Shown here: in pieces, positions 16,099-24,746 of the stretch | Numbering within the stretch: position 1 is the stretch's first letter | Layout: each line of letters begins with the position of its first letter | Source of the DNA: Bacillota bacterium | GTDB lineage: Bacteria; Bacillota; Clostridia; Oscillospirales; Ruminococcaceae | Length of the DNA: 50,885 nt | NCBI GenBank assembly: GCA_023388515.1 | Contig: JAEWGD010000024.1 | Span: 1 to 50,885, forward strand | Direction of reading: 5' to 3' | Translations under genes and position numbers: made by a program | Notes under the pieces: model-generated | Database searches by the model: none | What the model was told of the DNA's origin: nothing | Seen by the model: only the letters and a program-made list of their open reading frames with translations

Positions 16099-16809
16099 TT
16101 AAGATTGTTGAAAAGCTACCTCAAGTGCAATTTCCATCATATCTGTAAAGGTTTTTTGTCGTTCTTCTGAGGTTGTAAATAGATTTTTAAGGGGGCAATC
16201 TGAAATGGTAGCTATACAGAGTGCATTTTTTCCTGAGCGTGCAGCGTTCATATACAAAGCGGCAGCCTCCATTTCGACAGCAAGAACGCCCATTTTAGCC
16301 CATTTCTCAAGAGATGAGGAGTCGTCATAAAAAGTATCGCTTGAAAAAATATTACCAACATGATAGGTTGCATTATGGAGCTTGGCAGCGTTCACAGCGT
16401 CCGATAAAAGCTTGTACGACGCTATAGGTGCATATATTCCTGGAAGCCCGTACTGCGACGCATAGTTGGAATTGGTGCAAGTTGCCTGTCCGATTACCAC
16501 ATCACGCAAATTCACATGGTCAGCGATAGCACCAGCAGTTCCGACACGAATTATATTTTCGACATCATATTCAGTAAAAAGCTCGTGCGAGTAAATTCCA
16601 ATAGATGGTATTCCCATTCCACTGCCTTGAACAGAAATTTTAACTCCCTTGTATTCGCCAGTGAAACCAAACATATTTCTAACCTTATTGTAGCAACTTA
16701 CGTTTTTTAGGTATGTGTTTGCGATAAATTCTGCTCGTAACGGATCACCTGGCATTAGAACTGTTTTTGCAATATCGCCCTTTTTTGCGTTATTATGAGG
16801 TGTACTCAT
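16099..16809 (-). CDS. deoD: Purine nucleoside phosphorylase, DeoD type
   Basis: Splits purine (deoxy)ribonucleosides with phosphate into base and sugar 1-phosphate, for purine salvage. The 236-residue length is typical of the hexameric DeoD family. Motifs seen: the N-terminal STPHNNAKKGDIAKTVLMPGDP, the phosphate/ribose-site segment GSGMGIPSIGIYSHEL, RVGTAGAI, VEMEAAALY, and the base-contact SDCPL. The RBS AGGAG precedes the ATG. It starts 11 bases after the flippase gene and is probably co-transcribed with it, although the two functions are unrelated. Confidence 0.95.
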   Translation of the reverse strand: MSTPHNNAKKGDIAKTVLMPGDPLRAEFIANTYLKNVSCYNKVRNMFGFTGEYKGVKISVQGSGMGIPSIGIYSHELFTEYDVENIIRVGTAGAIADHVNLRDVVIGQATCTNSNYASQYGLPGIYAPIASYKLLSDAVNAAKLHNATYHVGNIFSSDTFYDDSSSLEKWAKMGVLAVEMEAAALYMNAARSGKNALCIATISDCPLKNLFTTSEERQKTFTDMMEIALEVAFQQS

Positions 16810-16820
16810 GTTAAATTCTC

Positions 16821-18206
16821 CTATCTTCTAAGTATTTTTTTTATGGTCATACTTATTTCGTCTGAATTAAGTAAGCCTATTATTGCACAACATACGATTA
16901 GATATGCAGGCATAAATTTGAATTTGCCAAGAATAACAATGCACATGATGAATAGGGTGGTAAAGTTTGTTACTACCTTAAACCAATCAATTTTATAAGC
17001 AAGCATTTTTCTGGTGTCGAAAACTCTAACAATAAAGCAAACACCATAGCTTATCATGGTTGCAAGAGCAGCACCCTGTACGCCAATTTTGGGGATTAAT
17101 ATGAAATTCAGCACAACATTCACGATAGCAGCAATTAAACTTGTCCATAGGGAGTGGGAAGTATTTTTTGTGGCAGAATAAATACTGCTGAGAAATTGAC
17201 ATAGGCACGACAATAGTACGCCGATAATTAGGAGTGGAGCAAAGATATATGCCCCTTGAAATTCGCCCAAAAGCACCTTTGCAATTGGTATCAGCAAGAG
17301 CAAAACGCCCGCAGAACCGATATACAGTATGGATTGGTATGCGTTAAAGACTGTTGTGTAGAATTTTTTTGAGTCCTCCGAATTAAATTCTGTAATTGCA
17401 GAAATCTGCCAAGCTTGAAAGAATATAGTGGAAATAATGGCAATAAGAGTAGGGATTCGGGCTGCCATGCTATATAAACCGTTTTCGGTATCGCCAATCA
17501 TATACCTAATCATATACTTGTCAGACGCACTTACAATCCACCATAGAATAAAGGTTGGAATCATTGGTATGGAATATCTCAGCATCGAAGATAATAGCTT
17601 TTTAGTTATTGATTTGAAGTTGACAAACTTTGAATTTCCAGCAATAATTGAAATGAATATTGAAGAAAAAATGTCAGATAGGATTATTGAAAGAATGTAG
17701 CCCTCAACCCCCATTTTAAACACTGCCATAAAGATTATGTTAAATAAAAACAGGTTAAATGTTGTAAGTATTCCATCAAAGGCATATAGCTTTAAATACC
17801 CTCTCGCCCTGATAAATTGCTGATTAATCATTCTAAAGCCAGATGCAAAAATACATAAATATAATAGCACAACTCGTCCATTTAGGTCGGGGATGAGATG
17901 AAATAGTGGTGAAAAAACCAAAAGAGATATGTTTCCGACTAATGCGACTAATACGCCAGCAGAATAAACTTCTTCCTTTTTACAATTCTTGTCAAGAATA
18001 AATCTCATTACAGCCTCGTCAATGCTAAGTAAGGCAATGGGGACAAGCAAAAATGCTGTTGAAGTAAATATTTCTGATGCTGAAAATAATTCTGCACCTA
18101 AAATATTCGTATAAAATCGAATTAAAATAAAGCTAAGTATTTTTGAGCCGAATGAGCCTATGGATAAAATTAGTGTATTTGTTGCTAGCTTTTTATATTT
18201 ATTCAT
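16821..18206 (-). CDS. Polysaccharide flippase (Wzx/MurJ-like, MOP superfamily)
   Basis: A 461-residue integral membrane protein with about 12-14 hydrophobic segments. It belongs to the polysaccharide transporter branch of the MOP superfamily, which moves lipid-linked sugars across the cytoplasmic membrane. The start NTLILSIGSFGSKILSFILI and the later IPMIPTFILWWIVSASDKYM pattern are typical. The same fold serves capsule, spore coat (SpoVB) and peptidoglycan precursors; the substrate here is unknown and no glycosyltransferase is nearby. The RBS AGGAG precedes the ATG. deoD follows directly. Confidence 0.85.
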   Translation of the reverse strand: MNKYKKLATNTLILSIGSFGSKILSFILIRFYTNILGAELFSASEIFTSTAFLLVPIALLSIDEAVMRFILDKNCKKEEVYSAGVLVALVGNISLLVFSPLFHLIPDLNGRVVLLYLCIFASGFRMINQQFIRARGYLKLYAFDGILTTFNLFLFNIIFMAVFKMGVEGYILSIILSDIFSSIFISIIAGNSKFVNFKSITKKLLSSMLRYSIPMIPTFILWWIVSASDKYMIRYMIGDTENGLYSMAARIPTLIAIISTIFFQAWQISAITEFNSEDSKKFYTTVFNAYQSILYIGSAGVLLLLIPIAKVLLGEFQGAYIFAPLLIIGVLLSCLCQFLSSIYSATKNTSHSLWTSLIAAIVNVVLNFILIPKIGVQGAALATMISYGVCFIVRVFDTRKMLAYKIDWFKVVTNFTTLFIMCIVILGKFKFMPAYLIVCCAIIGLLNSDEISMTIKKILRR

Positions 18207-18328
18207 GCCAACTCCTGTTTTCTAAAATGTAATAAAAAAAACCTATATACTTATATTATAACAAATTTCCATACTAAATGAAATAGCTAAAAAAAATTTT
18301 TTATACTATGGAAAAATTAGAGCTTTTG

Positions 18329-18337
18329 TGATATAAT
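18329..18337 (+). promoter_or_regulatory. Extended -10 promoter for the 40-residue microprotein
   Basis: TGATATAAT, a consensus extended -10 element, lies about 85 bases before the microprotein start. Confidence 0.5.
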
Positions 18338-18420
18338 AGTATAAGATAGGTTTTTGGGGTGTAGGTTATGTTTGGGGAGTGTCGGAAGAATTTTAAAGTA
18401 TGAATTGTGAGGTTTTAAAA

Positions 18421-18543
18421 ATGAGTAAAATAGCTAAACTTTTAATTATTATATCCGCAGTCGTTGTTTTTTCAGCAGGTGTTGCAACCTTGCTTAATTA
18501 TTACCAAAAAAATATAAAAAAACATTATATTGACGTTAACTAA
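18421..18543 (+). CDS. Small membrane protein (40 residues)
   Basis: A short gene with its own extended -10 promoter and a GAGG about nine bases before the ATG. The product starts MSKIAKLLIIISAVVV, a Lys-flanked hydrophobic helix of about 20 residues, continues to a basic amphipathic stretch (YYQKNIKKHYIDVN), and ends. An in-frame ATG at 18400 would add seven residues and has a weaker RBS. It is not homologous to anything I can name. One-helix proteins of this shape are common and undercalled in Clostridia. ilvE starts 111 bases downstream from a separate promoter. Confidence 0.6.
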   Translation: MSKIAKLLIIISAVVVFSAGVATLLNYYQKNIKKHYIDVN

Positions 18544-18568
18544 TTATATGAAAATTTCGTATTTGTAG

Positions 18569-18597
18569 TTGCGTTGACGGATAAAGTTTGCTATAAT
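18569..18597 (+). promoter_or_regulatory. ilvE promoter
   Basis: TTGCGT (18569-18574), a 17-base spacer, and TATAAT (18592-18597). The leader to the ATG is only about 50 bases, too short for a T-box. Confidence 0.6.
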
Positions 18598-18654
18598 ATT
18601 TTATAGTAACGAATTTATATGAATTATAATATCAGTAAAAAGAGGTTTTGAAAA

Positions 18655-19725
18655 ATGGAAAATATTAAAATTGAGCTTAATAAAGCTCTTAAAGAAAAGC
18701 CAATTGATGAGTCTAATTTGGGCTTTGGAAAAAAGTTTACCGACCATATGTTCATTATGGATTATGATACTGGAAAGGGTTGGCATGATGCAAGGATAGT
18801 TCCTTATGGACCACTTCAGCTAAGTCCAGCTTGTATGTGTCTACATTATGGACAGGAAGTATTTGAGGGTATGAAGGCTTATCGTACTGCTGATAATAAT
18901 ATTCAGCTATTTAGACCTTTGGAGAACTTTAAAAGACTTAATTCTTCAAATGATAGGCTTGTTATTCCTCGTCTTGATGAGGAGTTAGCGCTTGATTGCT
19001 TGATGGAATTGCTTAAAGTTGAAAAGGATTGGGTTCCTAGAACTGACGGTGCAGCGTTGTACATACGCCCATTTATTATTGCTGTTGACCCATTCTTGGG
19101 CGTTTCTCCGTCTGAGAAATATATGTTTATTATAATTTTATCACCATCGGGAGCATATTATTCATCAGGTCTTAACCCTGTTAATATATATGTTGAAAGC
19201 AATTATGTTCGTGCTGTTAAGGGTGGTATGGGATATACAAAAACTGGTGGAAACTATGCTGCATCTCTTATTGCACAGGACGAGGCACATAAACAGAATT
19301 ATTCACAGGTTTTGTGGCTTGACGGTGTTGAGAAGAAGTATATAGAAGAAGTTGGAGCGATGAATATTTTCTTCGTGATAGATGGAGAAGTGGTTACACC
19401 TGAACTTCAAGGTTCAATTCTTCCTGGAATTACAAGAATGTCGGCGATTGAAATCTGTAAAAGCTGGGGCATGAAGGTTTCAGAGAGAAGGGTTTCTATT
19501 CAAGAGATTGCTGACGCATATGATGCTGGCAAGCTTAATGAAGTTTTCGGCACAGGAACTGCTGCTGTTGTTTCCCCTGTTGGCCATCTAAAATGGGGCG
19601 ACAAGGTTATGGAGATTAACGATAACAAAATCGGTGCAGTATCACAACGTTTGTACGACACTCTAACAGGAATTCAATGGGGTAAGGTTGAGGATAGCTT
19701 TGGCTGGACTGTTGAGGTTAAGTAG
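18655..19725 (+). CDS. ilvE: Branched-chain amino acid aminotransferase
   Basis: PLP enzyme of fold type IV that interconverts leucine, isoleucine and valine with their 2-oxo acids. The 356-residue length and layout match the eukaryote-like BCAT group: GWHDARIVPYGP, SPACMCLHYGQEVFEGMKAY, ALYIRPFIIAVDPFLGV, the PLP-lysine region GYTKTGGNYAAS, EEVGAMNIFFVI, and the C-terminal GTGTAAVVSPVG. The RBS GAGG precedes the ATG. It is monocistronic, with a promoter at 18569-18597 and a terminator at 19750-19786. No other branched-chain pathway gene is nearby. Confidence 0.95.
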   Translation: MENIKIELNKALKEKPIDESNLGFGKKFTDHMFIMDYDTGKGWHDARIVPYGPLQLSPACMCLHYGQEVFEGMKAYRTADNNIQLFRPLENFKRLNSSNDRLVIPRLDEELALDCLMELLKVEKDWVPRTDGAALYIRPFIIAVDPFLGVSPSEKYMFIIILSPSGAYYSSGLNPVNIYVESNYVRAVKGGMGYTKTGGNYAASLIAQDEAHKQNYSQVLWLDGVEKKYIEEVGAMNIFFVIDGEVVTPELQGSILPGITRMSAIEICKSWGMKVSERRVSIQEIADAYDAGKLNEVFGTGTAAVVSPVGHLKWGDKVMEINDNKIGAVSQRLYDTLTGIQWGKVEDSFGWTVEVK

Positions 19726-19749
19726 TCGATTTATATAAGGTTGCGTAAA

Positions 19750-19786
19750 AAAATCCATCACAGGAATGTTTCTTGTGATGGATTTT
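19750..19786. terminator. Bidirectional terminator between ilvE and the GH13 gene
   Basis: A perfect 13-bp stem, AAAATCCATCACA (19750-19762) with TGTGATGGATTTT (19774-19786). T runs follow on both strands, serving ilvE on plus and the GH13 gene ending at 19813 on minus. Confidence 0.88.
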
Positions 19787-19812
19787 GTGTTAATTAAAAT
19801 ACAATTATATAA

Positions 19813-21696
19813 TTACAACTCAACCTTTACCGCTGCATATCCAAAAGGAGGCAACACGATTAAATCGTCCTCAATTTCGTCCTCATGGTCACCATGTAGC
19901 ACTTCAAACCTTTTATATTTGGAGATAATCAATCTATCACGAGTGATGGTTTGTGGGCTATCCGAACGATTGAGGAATATAACAACAGCCTTTTGTCGTT
20001 CAGACCTAGCTCTTGCGAAAACTAAAACATTATCGTCAAGGGTTAAGAAAATCAGCTTTCCATCATGAAAAACCTTTGAGGATTTACGAATTTCAATCAG
20101 TTCCTTTGTAAAGTTGATAAGCTCCTTATCCTCACGCCCCCAATTATAGCATTGTCTGTTAAATGGATCTTTATAGCCTTGCATTCCCGATTCATCGCCA
20201 TAATAGATACAAGGAACACCTGGTAAAAAGAATTGCAGAACCATAGCACATTTCAAACGAGCCTTGCCGAGATTATATTCATAATCACTCAGGCGACGTT
20301 CAGCCATCCAATCCTTAGTTTTACCAACGCAACTTTCACCACCGAAATGATTAATTGCACGCTCTGTATCATGGGTTGAAACAAAGTTCATAAGCACATC
20401 AACAGCAGGTTTAGGGTAATTTTCGAGTATCGACATAACTTGAATTCTAAAGTCAAACACACTTCCACCTTTAACATAATGAAGTATTGCATCTCTAAAC
20501 GGATAATTCATAACAGAATCAAGCTGTGAGCCAAGAAGATAGCGTCTTTTCACGCCATAACTTTCCTTGTTTGAGGCATCTTCCCAAACCTCACCTATAA
20601 TAAGCTTTGAGTTACCATGCTTTTTCACACATTTATTAAGGTTGTCAAGAAACTTATCGGGCAATTCATCAGCTACATCAAGTCTATAACCAGATATACC
20701 CTGTTCAATCCAGTAGTCAAGCACACCACCGTCATCACAAATATATTCAGTATAATTTTTATCATTTTCGTTTACATTTGGAAGTGTATCAATACCCCAC
20801 CATGATTCATATTTATCTGGGAATTCGTCAAAGCTATACCAAGAGCTATATTCGCTATCCTGTGAGTTATATGCACCAACTGTATCATATCTGTTAAACT
20901 TATTAAAGTAAATGCTATCAGCACCAGTATGCGAAAAAACTCCGTCAATTATAATATCAATACCCATTTCAGCTGCATGACTACAAAGCCTTTTGAATTC
21001 GTCATTTGTACCTAACATAGGGTCTACCTTCATATAGTCAGCCGTATTATAACGATGATTTTCATGAGCCTCAAAAATAGGTGTCAAATAAATACAAGTT
21101 ACACCTAATTCTAAAAGATAGGGTAGCTTTGAACGTATGCCCTCTAAATCCCCACCGAAATAGTCATTATTCCAAACATGGCCGTTTTGGTCGGGGCGAT
21201 AATAAGGAATACCATCCCAATCATTTCTTATAATTCTATCATCAGGCACGTTTTCGTGTTCTTTTCCACTCTTGCAAAATCTGTCGGGAAATATCTGATA
21301 CATAACTCCACCCTTTAAAAAGTCAGGTGTAGTGAATCCCTCAGCATATACAGTTAATTGGAAAAGTGATTCACCGTCAATCACTGCGTTATGCTTTGAT
21401 ATGCTTTTTATAAATTTTCTTGTTCCATCAATTGTCATAGCGAAATAGTAGTAATGAATTCCAATATGTTTTGGCACAAAGCTTGTAGTATAAACAGTGC
21501 AATCTGATTCAACAGAAACTTCCGTCATTGTAAGAAACCTTTCCTTAAATCCTGTTCTGAATATAACCATTACAGGAGCAAAGTCCAACTTCATATCATG
21601 TGGAATTCTAATTGAAAAATCACAACACTGCCCGTTTTCTATTGCACCAAAGCAGGATTTATATGAGATATCCCAACTGTCATAAATTTTTTTCAT
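19813..21696 (-). CDS. Glycoside hydrolase family 13 (alpha-amylase/neopullulanase-like)
   Basis: Hydrolyses alpha-glucan linkages. The 627-residue protein has no signal peptide, so it is probably intracellular. Residues about 1-115 look like an N-terminal beta domain. The TIM barrel begins FLKGGVMYQIFPDRF. Catalytic residues are visible: nucleophile Asp340 in GYRLDVADELP, acid/base Glu369 in IIGEVWED, and the His442-Asp443 pair in FVSTHDTERA; DGVFSHTG is conserved region I. A C-terminal beta domain closes the protein. It lies downstream of glycogen phosphorylase on the same strand, so glycogen or maltodextrin breakdown is the likely role. The exact specificity cannot be fixed. Confidence 0.88.
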   Translation of the reverse strand: MKKIYDSWDISYKSCFGAIENGQCCDFSIRIPHDMKLDFAPVMVIFRTGFKERFLTMTEVSVESDCTVYTTSFVPKHIGIHYYYFAMTIDGTRKFIKSISKHNAVIDGESLFQLTVYAEGFTTPDFLKGGVMYQIFPDRFCKSGKEHENVPDDRIIRNDWDGIPYYRPDQNGHVWNNDYFGGDLEGIRSKLPYLLELGVTCIYLTPIFEAHENHRYNTADYMKVDPMLGTNDEFKRLCSHAAEMGIDIIIDGVFSHTGADSIYFNKFNRYDTVGAYNSQDSEYSSWYSFDEFPDKYESWWGIDTLPNVNENDKNYTEYICDDGGVLDYWIEQGISGYRLDVADELPDKFLDNLNKCVKKHGNSKLIIGEVWEDASNKESYGVKRRYLLGSQLDSVMNYPFRDAILHYVKGGSVFDFRIQVMSILENYPKPAVDVLMNFVSTHDTERAINHFGGESCVGKTKDWMAERRLSDYEYNLGKARLKCAMVLQFFLPGVPCIYYGDESGMQGYKDPFNRQCYNWGREDKELINFTKELIEIRKSSKVFHDGKLIFLTLDDNVLVFARARSERQKAVVIFLNRSDSPQTITRDRLIISKYKRFEVLHGDHEDEIEDDLIVLPPFGYAAVKVEL

Positions 21697-21733
21697 AAAT
21701 AAATAATAACCTCTTTGAAAAAGTATTTTTTAT

Positions 21734-21773
21734 GTATGATGGATGAGGGAGTTTTCTCCGTCACCCATCATAC
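21734..21773 (-). promoter_or_regulatory. Intercistronic hairpin between glycogen phosphorylase and GH13 genes
   Basis: GTATGATGG (21734-21742) pairs with CCATCATAC (21765-21773), and inner bases extend the stem (GGAG-aaaa-CTCC on minus). The minus strand continues ATAAAAAATAC, so there is no T run and it is a poor intrinsic terminator. Only 37 bases separate it from the GH13 start codon. It may set the relative mRNA levels of the two genes. Confidence 0.5.
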
Positions 21774-21790
21774 TCATATGTTGTTTTAAA

Positions 21791-24187
21791 TTATAGCTTC
21801 CAAATATCACGAGCATATTCATTTACGGCTCTATCAGCAGAGAATACACCAGCACCAGCGATATTATTCAGTGACATCTTTGCCCACTTTTCAGTATCCT
21901 TATAATATTTTGAACAAAGTGCCTGAGCATTTCTATATGAGTCAAAATCAGCAAGAACCATATATGGGTCTTGTGTTTTAAGTGAATTTGCAACTTCAGC
22001 AAAAGTGAAACCATTAATTCCATGATATAGACGGTCAATAGCATTCTTAATTATTGGATTTTTAGCATAATACTCTTCTGGATTATATCCAGTTATTTTT
22101 TTTGCAAGAACTTCTTCAGCATTCATACCAAAAATTACAATATTATCATCATCAACAGCCTGTCTAATCTCAACATTTGCACCATCAAGAGTACCGATAG
22201 TGATAGCACCATTCAGCATAAGCTTCATATTACCAGTACCCGAAGCCTCAGTCCCAGCTAATGAAATCTGTTCAGACATATCGCTTGCAGGCATTAATAT
22301 TTCTGAAAGCGTAACCTTATAATCCTCTAAAAAGCAAATTGACATCTTTTGTGATATTTTAGGATTCTTCCTTATTTCCTCAGAAATAGCCCAAATCATT
22401 TTAATAATCTGTTTTGCAAGGTAGTAGCCAGGAGCTGCTTTTGCTGCAAATATAAATGTTTTTGGAACATAGTCAGCATCAGGATTTTCAAGCAAATAGT
22501 TATAATCAGCAATGATATTAAGTGCGTTCATATGTTGACGCTTATATTCATGCAGACGCTTAACCTGAACATCAAAAATGCTATCTGGGTCAATTACAAA
22601 GTTATGTGACTGATTTATACTTTTTATGAAAGCCTCTTTATTATAACGTTTAATTTTCATCAATTCTTCAAGAACTGCTGTATCATTTTCAAAAACGCAT
22701 AGCTTTTTAAGCTCACTACCATCCTTGAGGAACTTGCTGCCAATCTTCTCCTTTAGGAACGATGTAAGCTTTGGATTTGACTGATAAAGCCATCTTCTAT
22801 AAGCAATACCATTTGTAACATTTTTAAATTTAGTAGGTGAATCAACATATTCATCATTGAAAACATCTTTTTTAATAATTTCAGAGTGAAGACTTGAAAC
22901 ACCATTTACACTATGGCAGGCTGCAACACAAATAGTAGCCATATGAATTTGGTTATCTTGAACAATAGACATTCTTGACGTTTTACAGCTATCGCCACCG
23001 TTATGCTCCATAAGTGTTTTGCAATAACGGTTATTAATCTCAAGTATAATTGAGTAAATTCTCGGAACAATTCTCTTAACAAGGTTAACATCCCATTTTT
23101 CAAGAGCCTCAGCCATAACTGTATGGTTAGTGTATGCAAAGGTATTCGTAACAATATGCCAAGCCTTTTCCCATGAGTATCCACAATCGTCAAGCAAAAT
23201 CCTCATCAGCTCAGGAATTGCAAGAGTTGGATGAGTGTCATTAATATGAATAGCAACCTTTTCATGTAGGTTATCAAGCGTTCCATAAACTGACATATGA
23301 TTATTTACAATGTCGCCAATAGATGCTGAACACATGAAATATTGCTGACGAAGTCTTAATGATTTACCCTCAAGATGATTATCATTTGGATATAGCACCT
23401 TTGAAATTGCATTAGCGATACTGTTTTGTCCCAAAGCCTTAGCATATTCACCCTGATTAAACAAAGCCATATCAAAGCTAGGGGATTTTGCAGTCCATAA
23501 TCTTAAAACAGACACGCCCTCACTATCATAACCAGAAACATACATATCATATGGAACAGCTATAACTGTGCTATAATTTACATGGTTAATGTGGTGATAT
23601 TGGTTATCCCAATATTCCTGAAGCTCTCCATCAAAATGAACGTCTATTGACATTTCTGGTTTTGGATCAAGCCATACCTCACCACCAGGAAGCCAGTTAT
23701 CAGGAAGTTCAGTCTGCCAACCGTCCTCAAGTTTTTGTTTAAAAATTCCGTACTCATAGCAAATCGAATATCCAGTAGCAGGATGTGCCTGTGTAGCAAG
23801 ACCATCAAGGTAGCAAGCAGCAAGGCGACCCAGACCACCATTTCCAAGACCAGCATCAGGTTCACATTCATATATCCTGTTTAAATTAACTCCGAAATCC
23901 TTTAGAACGGAATTAACGTCGTTGACTAGTTCGAGGTTATATAAACTTGTTTTAAGTGAACGACCCATCAAAAACTCCATTGAGAGGTAGTAGACCTGTT
24001 TTTTTCCTAATGAATGAGCATTAGTGATAAAGTGTTGTCTTTTTTCTTTTAGAATGTTCACAACAATAGTGGAAAGTGTTTTATACACTTGTTTATCAGA
24101 TGCCTCATCAGGTGATATGTTGAAATTAGATTGTAGAGTTTCAATAAATTGTTGTTTAATTGCCTCTTTGGTAAATTTTTTTGCCAT
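21791..24187 (-). CDS. glgP: Glycogen/maltodextrin phosphorylase
   Basis: Releases glucose 1-phosphate from alpha-1,4-glucan ends with phosphate and PLP (GT35). The product is 798 residues from ATG 24187, chosen because GGAG lies seven bases upstream; an in-frame ATG at 24250 would add 21 poorly conserved residues. Seen motifs: YYLSMEFLMGRSL, GNGGLGRLAACYLDGLAT, HINDTHPTLAIPELMRIL, RLHEYKRQHMNAL, and the PLP-lysine region TEASGTGNMKLMLNGA followed by TIGTLDGANVEI. It is transcribed from a consensus promoter at 24271-24299 and followed by the GH13 gene. The other glg biosynthesis genes are not in the window. Confidence 0.95.
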   Translation of the reverse strand: MAKKFTKEAIKQQFIETLQSNFNISPDEASDKQVYKTLSTIVVNILKEKRQHFITNAHSLGKKQVYYLSMEFLMGRSLKTSLYNLELVNDVNSVLKDFGVNLNRIYECEPDAGLGNGGLGRLAACYLDGLATQAHPATGYSICYEYGIFKQKLEDGWQTELPDNWLPGGEVWLDPKPEMSIDVHFDGELQEYWDNQYHHINHVNYSTVIAVPYDMYVSGYDSEGVSVLRLWTAKSPSFDMALFNQGEYAKALGQNSIANAISKVLYPNDNHLEGKSLRLRQQYFMCSASIGDIVNNHMSVYGTLDNLHEKVAIHINDTHPTLAIPELMRILLDDCGYSWEKAWHIVTNTFAYTNHTVMAEALEKWDVNLVKRIVPRIYSIILEINNRYCKTLMEHNGGDSCKTSRMSIVQDNQIHMATICVAACHSVNGVSSLHSEIIKKDVFNDEYVDSPTKFKNVTNGIAYRRWLYQSNPKLTSFLKEKIGSKFLKDGSELKKLCVFENDTAVLEELMKIKRYNKEAFIKSINQSHNFVIDPDSIFDVQVKRLHEYKRQHMNALNIIADYNYLLENPDADYVPKTFIFAAKAAPGYYLAKQIIKMIWAISEEIRKNPKISQKMSICFLEDYKVTLSEILMPASDMSEQISLAGTEASGTGNMKLMLNGAITIGTLDGANVEIRQAVDDDNIVIFGMNAEEVLAKKITGYNPEEYYAKNPIIKNAIDRLYHGINGFTFAEVANSLKTQDPYMVLADFDSYRNAQALCSKYYKDTEKWAKMSLNNIAGAGVFSADRAVNEYARDIWKL

Positions 24188-24270
24188 AGAAAGCTCCATT
24201 CTCCGACGAGATAAAATTCCAAACGGTTGAGCATTGCGTCGGGTGCTCAAAAAAATTAGTTACATTTACT

Positions 24271-24299
24271 ATTATACAGTGTTTTGGAATTCATTTCAA
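24271..24299 (-). promoter_or_regulatory. glgP promoter
   Basis: On the minus strand TTGAAA (24299-24294), a 17-base spacer, and TATAAT (24276-24271). Confidence 0.72.
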
Positions 24300-24386
24300 T
24301 AGTGTTTTTGCACAAAAATATATGCTAATATAACAAACTTTAATAGAAGATAAAGCAATAATGGTTATTTTTGCATTTTAGAGAGT

Positions 24387-24545
24387 CGCTTATTTGCCAC
24401 TTGGGCTTTAGTTTTATACTTTCGCTTTGGTTATTATTCGCTTTATTGTCATTGAATATGCTATGTGCTGTTAAATATAGTTTTGTGTTTTGGTTCTTAT
24501 TTACCTAACTTCTCTCAATCTACTTTCCGTATGGTTAAATTTAAT
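24387..24545 (+). repeat. Dispersed intergenic repeat, copy C, forward part
   Basis: It contains the outer end (TTTGCCACTTGGGCTTTAG, compare TTCGCCACTTGGCTTTG in copy D), CTTTCGCTTTGGTT, the GTTAAATATAGTTTTGTG block shared with copy A, TTGGTTCTTATTTACC, and TACTTTCCGTATGGTTAAAT. It breaks off where copies A and D continue with the TTTCTTTGT hairpin. It sits between the divergent glgP and purA promoters and points toward purA. Confidence 0.78.
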
Positions 24546-24551
24546 GACAAC

Positions 24552-24643
24552 AAGGTAAATAAGAACCATACTTCACTTAAATCAAACAAGTAAAACCATA
24601 CTCAACGACAACAAAGCAAACAAAAACAAAAACTATATTTAAT
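24552..24643 (-). repeat. Dispersed intergenic repeat, copy C, inverted part
   Basis: The reverse complement of 24552-24628 matches the left half of the repeat as seen in copy B (GCTTTGTTGTCGTTGAGTATG, TTTAAGTGAAGTATGGTTC, TTATTTACCTT). A further scrap at 24630-24643 is the reverse complement of TTAAATATAGTTTT. With the forward part just upstream this makes a long imperfect palindrome directly before the purA promoter. Confidence 0.7.
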
Positions 24644-24664
24644 AAGAAAAATCTTTATTAATAC

Positions 24665-24693
24665 TTGCTATGTAGCAATAAAAATGGTATAAT
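24665..24693 (+). promoter_or_regulatory. purA promoter
   Basis: TTGCTA (24665-24670), a 17-base spacer, and TATAAT (24688-24693), just after the palindromic repeat copy C. Confidence 0.65.
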
Positions 24694-24746
24694 GATAAAG
24701 TTAGTGTATGTATATGCACATATTAAGAGTGAAAAGAGGAAATAAT

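Noticed and set aside
18541..18654. A T-box or other amino-acid riboswitch before ilvE
   Set aside because: The leader from the predicted start site to the ATG is only about 50 bases and shows no stem-terminator structure.
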